A DNA stretch of 64,000 nt from Lichenostomus cassidix. Its lineage: Eukaryota; Chordata; Aves; Passeriformes; Meliphagidae. The position numbers and the translations under genes are program-made. The notes under the pieces are model-generated. The model saw nothing but the letters and a program-made list of their open reading frames with translations. It was not told where the DNA came from and ran no database searches. Below are positions 62,204-64,000 of the stretch, in pieces. Position 1 is the stretch's first letter, and every line of letters begins with the position of its first letter. Where the stretch lies: contig CM039181.1 in assembly GCA_008360975.2 (NCBI GenBank), positions 2,836,380 to 2,900,379 on the forward strand, in the 5' to 3' direction.

Positions 62204-63648
62204 TTATGGCAGAAGTGAGCGGGAGGTCAGCGTTCTTCTCCCCACCAGACATTTATAAGCTTTCCTGGCCGTGTGGGTTTTCAAATGAACTTTAAGCGTT
62301 GAGCTTTTCCGGAAGGTTTTCCCACACTCGAGGCACTCGTAGGGCTTGGTTCCCGTGTGGATCCTCAGGTGGGCACCGAGGGCCGAGCTGTGCCGGAAGG
62401 TTTTCCCGCACTCCTCGCACCTGTAGGGTCTCTCTCCGCGGTGGATCCTCAGGTGAACACTGAGAGCCGAGCTCCTGCGGAAGCTGTCCCCACACTCCAC
62501 GCAGATGTGGGGCCTCTCCTCGGCGTGCAGCCTCTGGTGCTTGGCCAGAGCGGAGCGGTCACTGCACCTCCGGCCGCACTCGGCGCACTGGAAGGGGCTG
62601 GGCAGGAGGCTGCTGGGACACACGGGAACAACTTTTCCACCGTGGATCCGGCGGTGGGTGGTGAGCGCCGAGCTCTGGCTGAAGCCCTTCCCACACACGG
62701 GGCACTTGTAGGGCCTCTCACCCGTGTGGGTTCTCATGTGGGTCACCAGCGAGGAGCTCTGCCGGAAGCTCTTCCCACACTCCGTGCACTCGTAGGGTTT
62801 CTCTCCCGTGTGGATCCGCTGGTGCCGAATGATGGCCGAGCTGTCCCGGAAACGCTTCCCACACTGCTGGCACTTGTGGGGCTTCTCTCCGGTGTGGACC
62901 CTGCGATGTATGATCAGGGAGGAGCGGTCGCTGAAGCTTTTCTCACAACGGGGGCAATGAAAGGGTTTCTCACCCTTGTGGCTTCGCTGGTGGACGATGA
63001 GGTGTGAGTTCTGGCTGAAGCTCTTGCCGCACTCGTTGCACAGGTAGTGTCTCTCTCCCGTGTGGGTGCGCTGGTGCCTGATCACGTTGGACCTCTGGCT
63101 GAAGGTCTTCTCACACTCGCTGCACTGGTAGGGCTTCTCGCCCGTGTGGATCCGCTGGTGTTTGATCAGGTCTGAATTGCGGGTGAAACTCTTCCCGCAT
63201 TCCGAGCAGCCGAAGGGTTTCTCTGCCAGGTGGATCCTCTGGTGTTGGCTCAGGTATGAGCTCCGGCTGAAGCTCTTCCCACACTCAGGACACTCATATG
63301 TCTTCTCTCCCACCTGCTGAATCCAAATGGCACTGTTCCCACACACAGGTGGGTCTGGCTTGTCCCCAGCAAGGATAACCTTGCTGATGTGGGCTCTGCC
63401 ACTGTCCTCGCACTGCCAGACTTCCATCCCATAAGGGGGAACCATTCCCTGTCTCTTTGGAAAACATGTCTCCACTTCACTTTCTATTTCCAGCTCCTGC
63501 TTGTGGTCCTGTCTTTGATCAGCCTCCTGGAGGGAGTGTCCTGTGAGCTTCCCAGCAGGGAACAGATGGAGTTCAGCTCTCACAGAACTTTCCTGATGAG
63601 GTTCCTGATGAAGGCTGTCCTTCTGCATGTCACCCATGGTCCTGTCAC
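62204..63648 (-). CDS. C2H2 zinc-finger protein, final exon (5' part outside the window or unrecognised)
   Basis: A probable DNA-binding nuclear factor with 12 complete C2H2 fingers between about 63305 and 62265. TGEKPY-type linkers join most fingers, with a longer non-canonical linker ([15 protein letters not shown]) between fingers 8 and 9. Helix residues -1 to 6 in order: [84 protein letters not shown]. The reading frame is open upstream to 63742, but a polypyrimidine tract and a cag-cag acceptor point to an exon start at 63648 or 63651 with a split Gly, as usual for the last exon of such genes. The first ATG in this exon is 63637 (MGDMQKDS). Stop TAA at 62206-62204. The about 110 residues before finger 1 resemble no domain I can name; no KRAB or SCAN box is in the window. 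The family is too large to name an ortholog. Confidence 0.88.
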
Positions 63649-63651
63649 CTG

Positions 63652-64000
63652 CTGGAGTGAACAGAGGAACTGGCAATGAGTAACTCCCTACTTCTCTGAG
63701 GGAGAAGTCCAGACAGGGAGACCACCAAGACCTGCTGCACATCTGCCACCAGGAGCTGGCAGCACAGGAGACATCCCCTTCTCAGGGCACAGGGAGGGCA
63801 TGGACACTGAGGAGAGTGGGAAGGCAATGTGACTCGAGGATTGGAGGCCACTGTGGCACTGACTGCAGAGGGGATCCTCTGCTAAAGTTACAGCCCTAAA
63901 AGGGCAAGGCTCATCACTTGCTTGCTCTCAAAGTTCCCATGTCTAGCAAGGTTAGAGGAACATCACAACTGCTTTCCTCAACAACTCCCCCTGCAGCTGC
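63652..64000 (-). other. Sequence upstream of the zinc-finger exon, probably intron
   Basis: The acceptor-like pyrimidine tract (63655-63690, minus strand) suggests intron. No KRAB, SCAN or other exon motif was recognised up to the window edge. Confidence 0.5.

Noticed and set aside
62357..63007. A 216-residue plus-strand frame
   Set aside because: Antisense shadow of the zinc-finger exon; its regular pattern mirrors the fingers.
1..64000. tRNA or rRNA genes
   Set aside because: No convincing B-box (GGTTCGA-type) with a cloverleaf, nor rRNA-like sequence, was seen. snoRNAs and microRNAs cannot be excluded by eye.

Overview
The window is vertebrate nuclear DNA and most probably avian. It has intron-containing genes, several CR1 LINE tails (one ending in the typical ATTCTGTGAT-like repeat) and a few old MIR-like remnants. 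The CR1-dominated repeat content and short introns in part of the window fit a bird; the order or species cannot be told from the sequence.

Three protein-coding genes are supported. (1) WASHC1 (WASH1), plus strand: a CpG-island promoter near 13.9-14.5 kb, a probable non-coding first exon ending at 14101, and ten coding exons from 22880 to 44968. They join in frame to a complete 476-residue protein. (2) DDX11, minus strand: 26 coding exons from 60636 down to 46206, joining in frame to about 918 residues with every helicase motif and the four Fe-S cysteines. (3) A C2H2 zinc-finger gene, minus strand: its final exon (63648 down to 62204) encodes 12 complete fingers. Its upstream exons lie beyond the right edge or were not recognised.

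Layout: 1-13.5 kb is intergenic, AT-rich and has no recognisable exon; it holds CR1 and MIR remnants and a diverged inverted duplication. 13.5-14.8 kb holds a 21-bp minisatellite, a CR1 tail running into the WASHC1 CpG island, and a second CR1 tail just inside intron 1. 14.1-36.4 kb is two very long WASHC1 introns with another 21-bp minisatellite. 36.4-45.0 kb is the compact rest of WASHC1, including a large imperfect hairpin in intron 4. WASHC1 and DDX11 are tail to tail, with roughly 0.6 kb between their likely polyadenylation sites. DDX11 fills 45.6-60.6 kb. Three copies of a 132-bp tandem repeat lie between the DDX11 promoter and the 3' end of the zinc-finger gene.

WASHC1 nucleates branched actin on endosomes through Arp2/3. 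DDX11 is a nuclear Fe-S DNA helicase for replication forks and cohesion. No shared pathway is evident. Their adjacency is an old linkage, echoed by the WASH/DDX11L duplicates at human chromosome ends. No undescribed gene system was found. The most unusual items are structural: the coding 21-bp VNTR in DDX11, the two diverged inverted repeats, and the CR1/minisatellite-bordered WASHC1 promoter.
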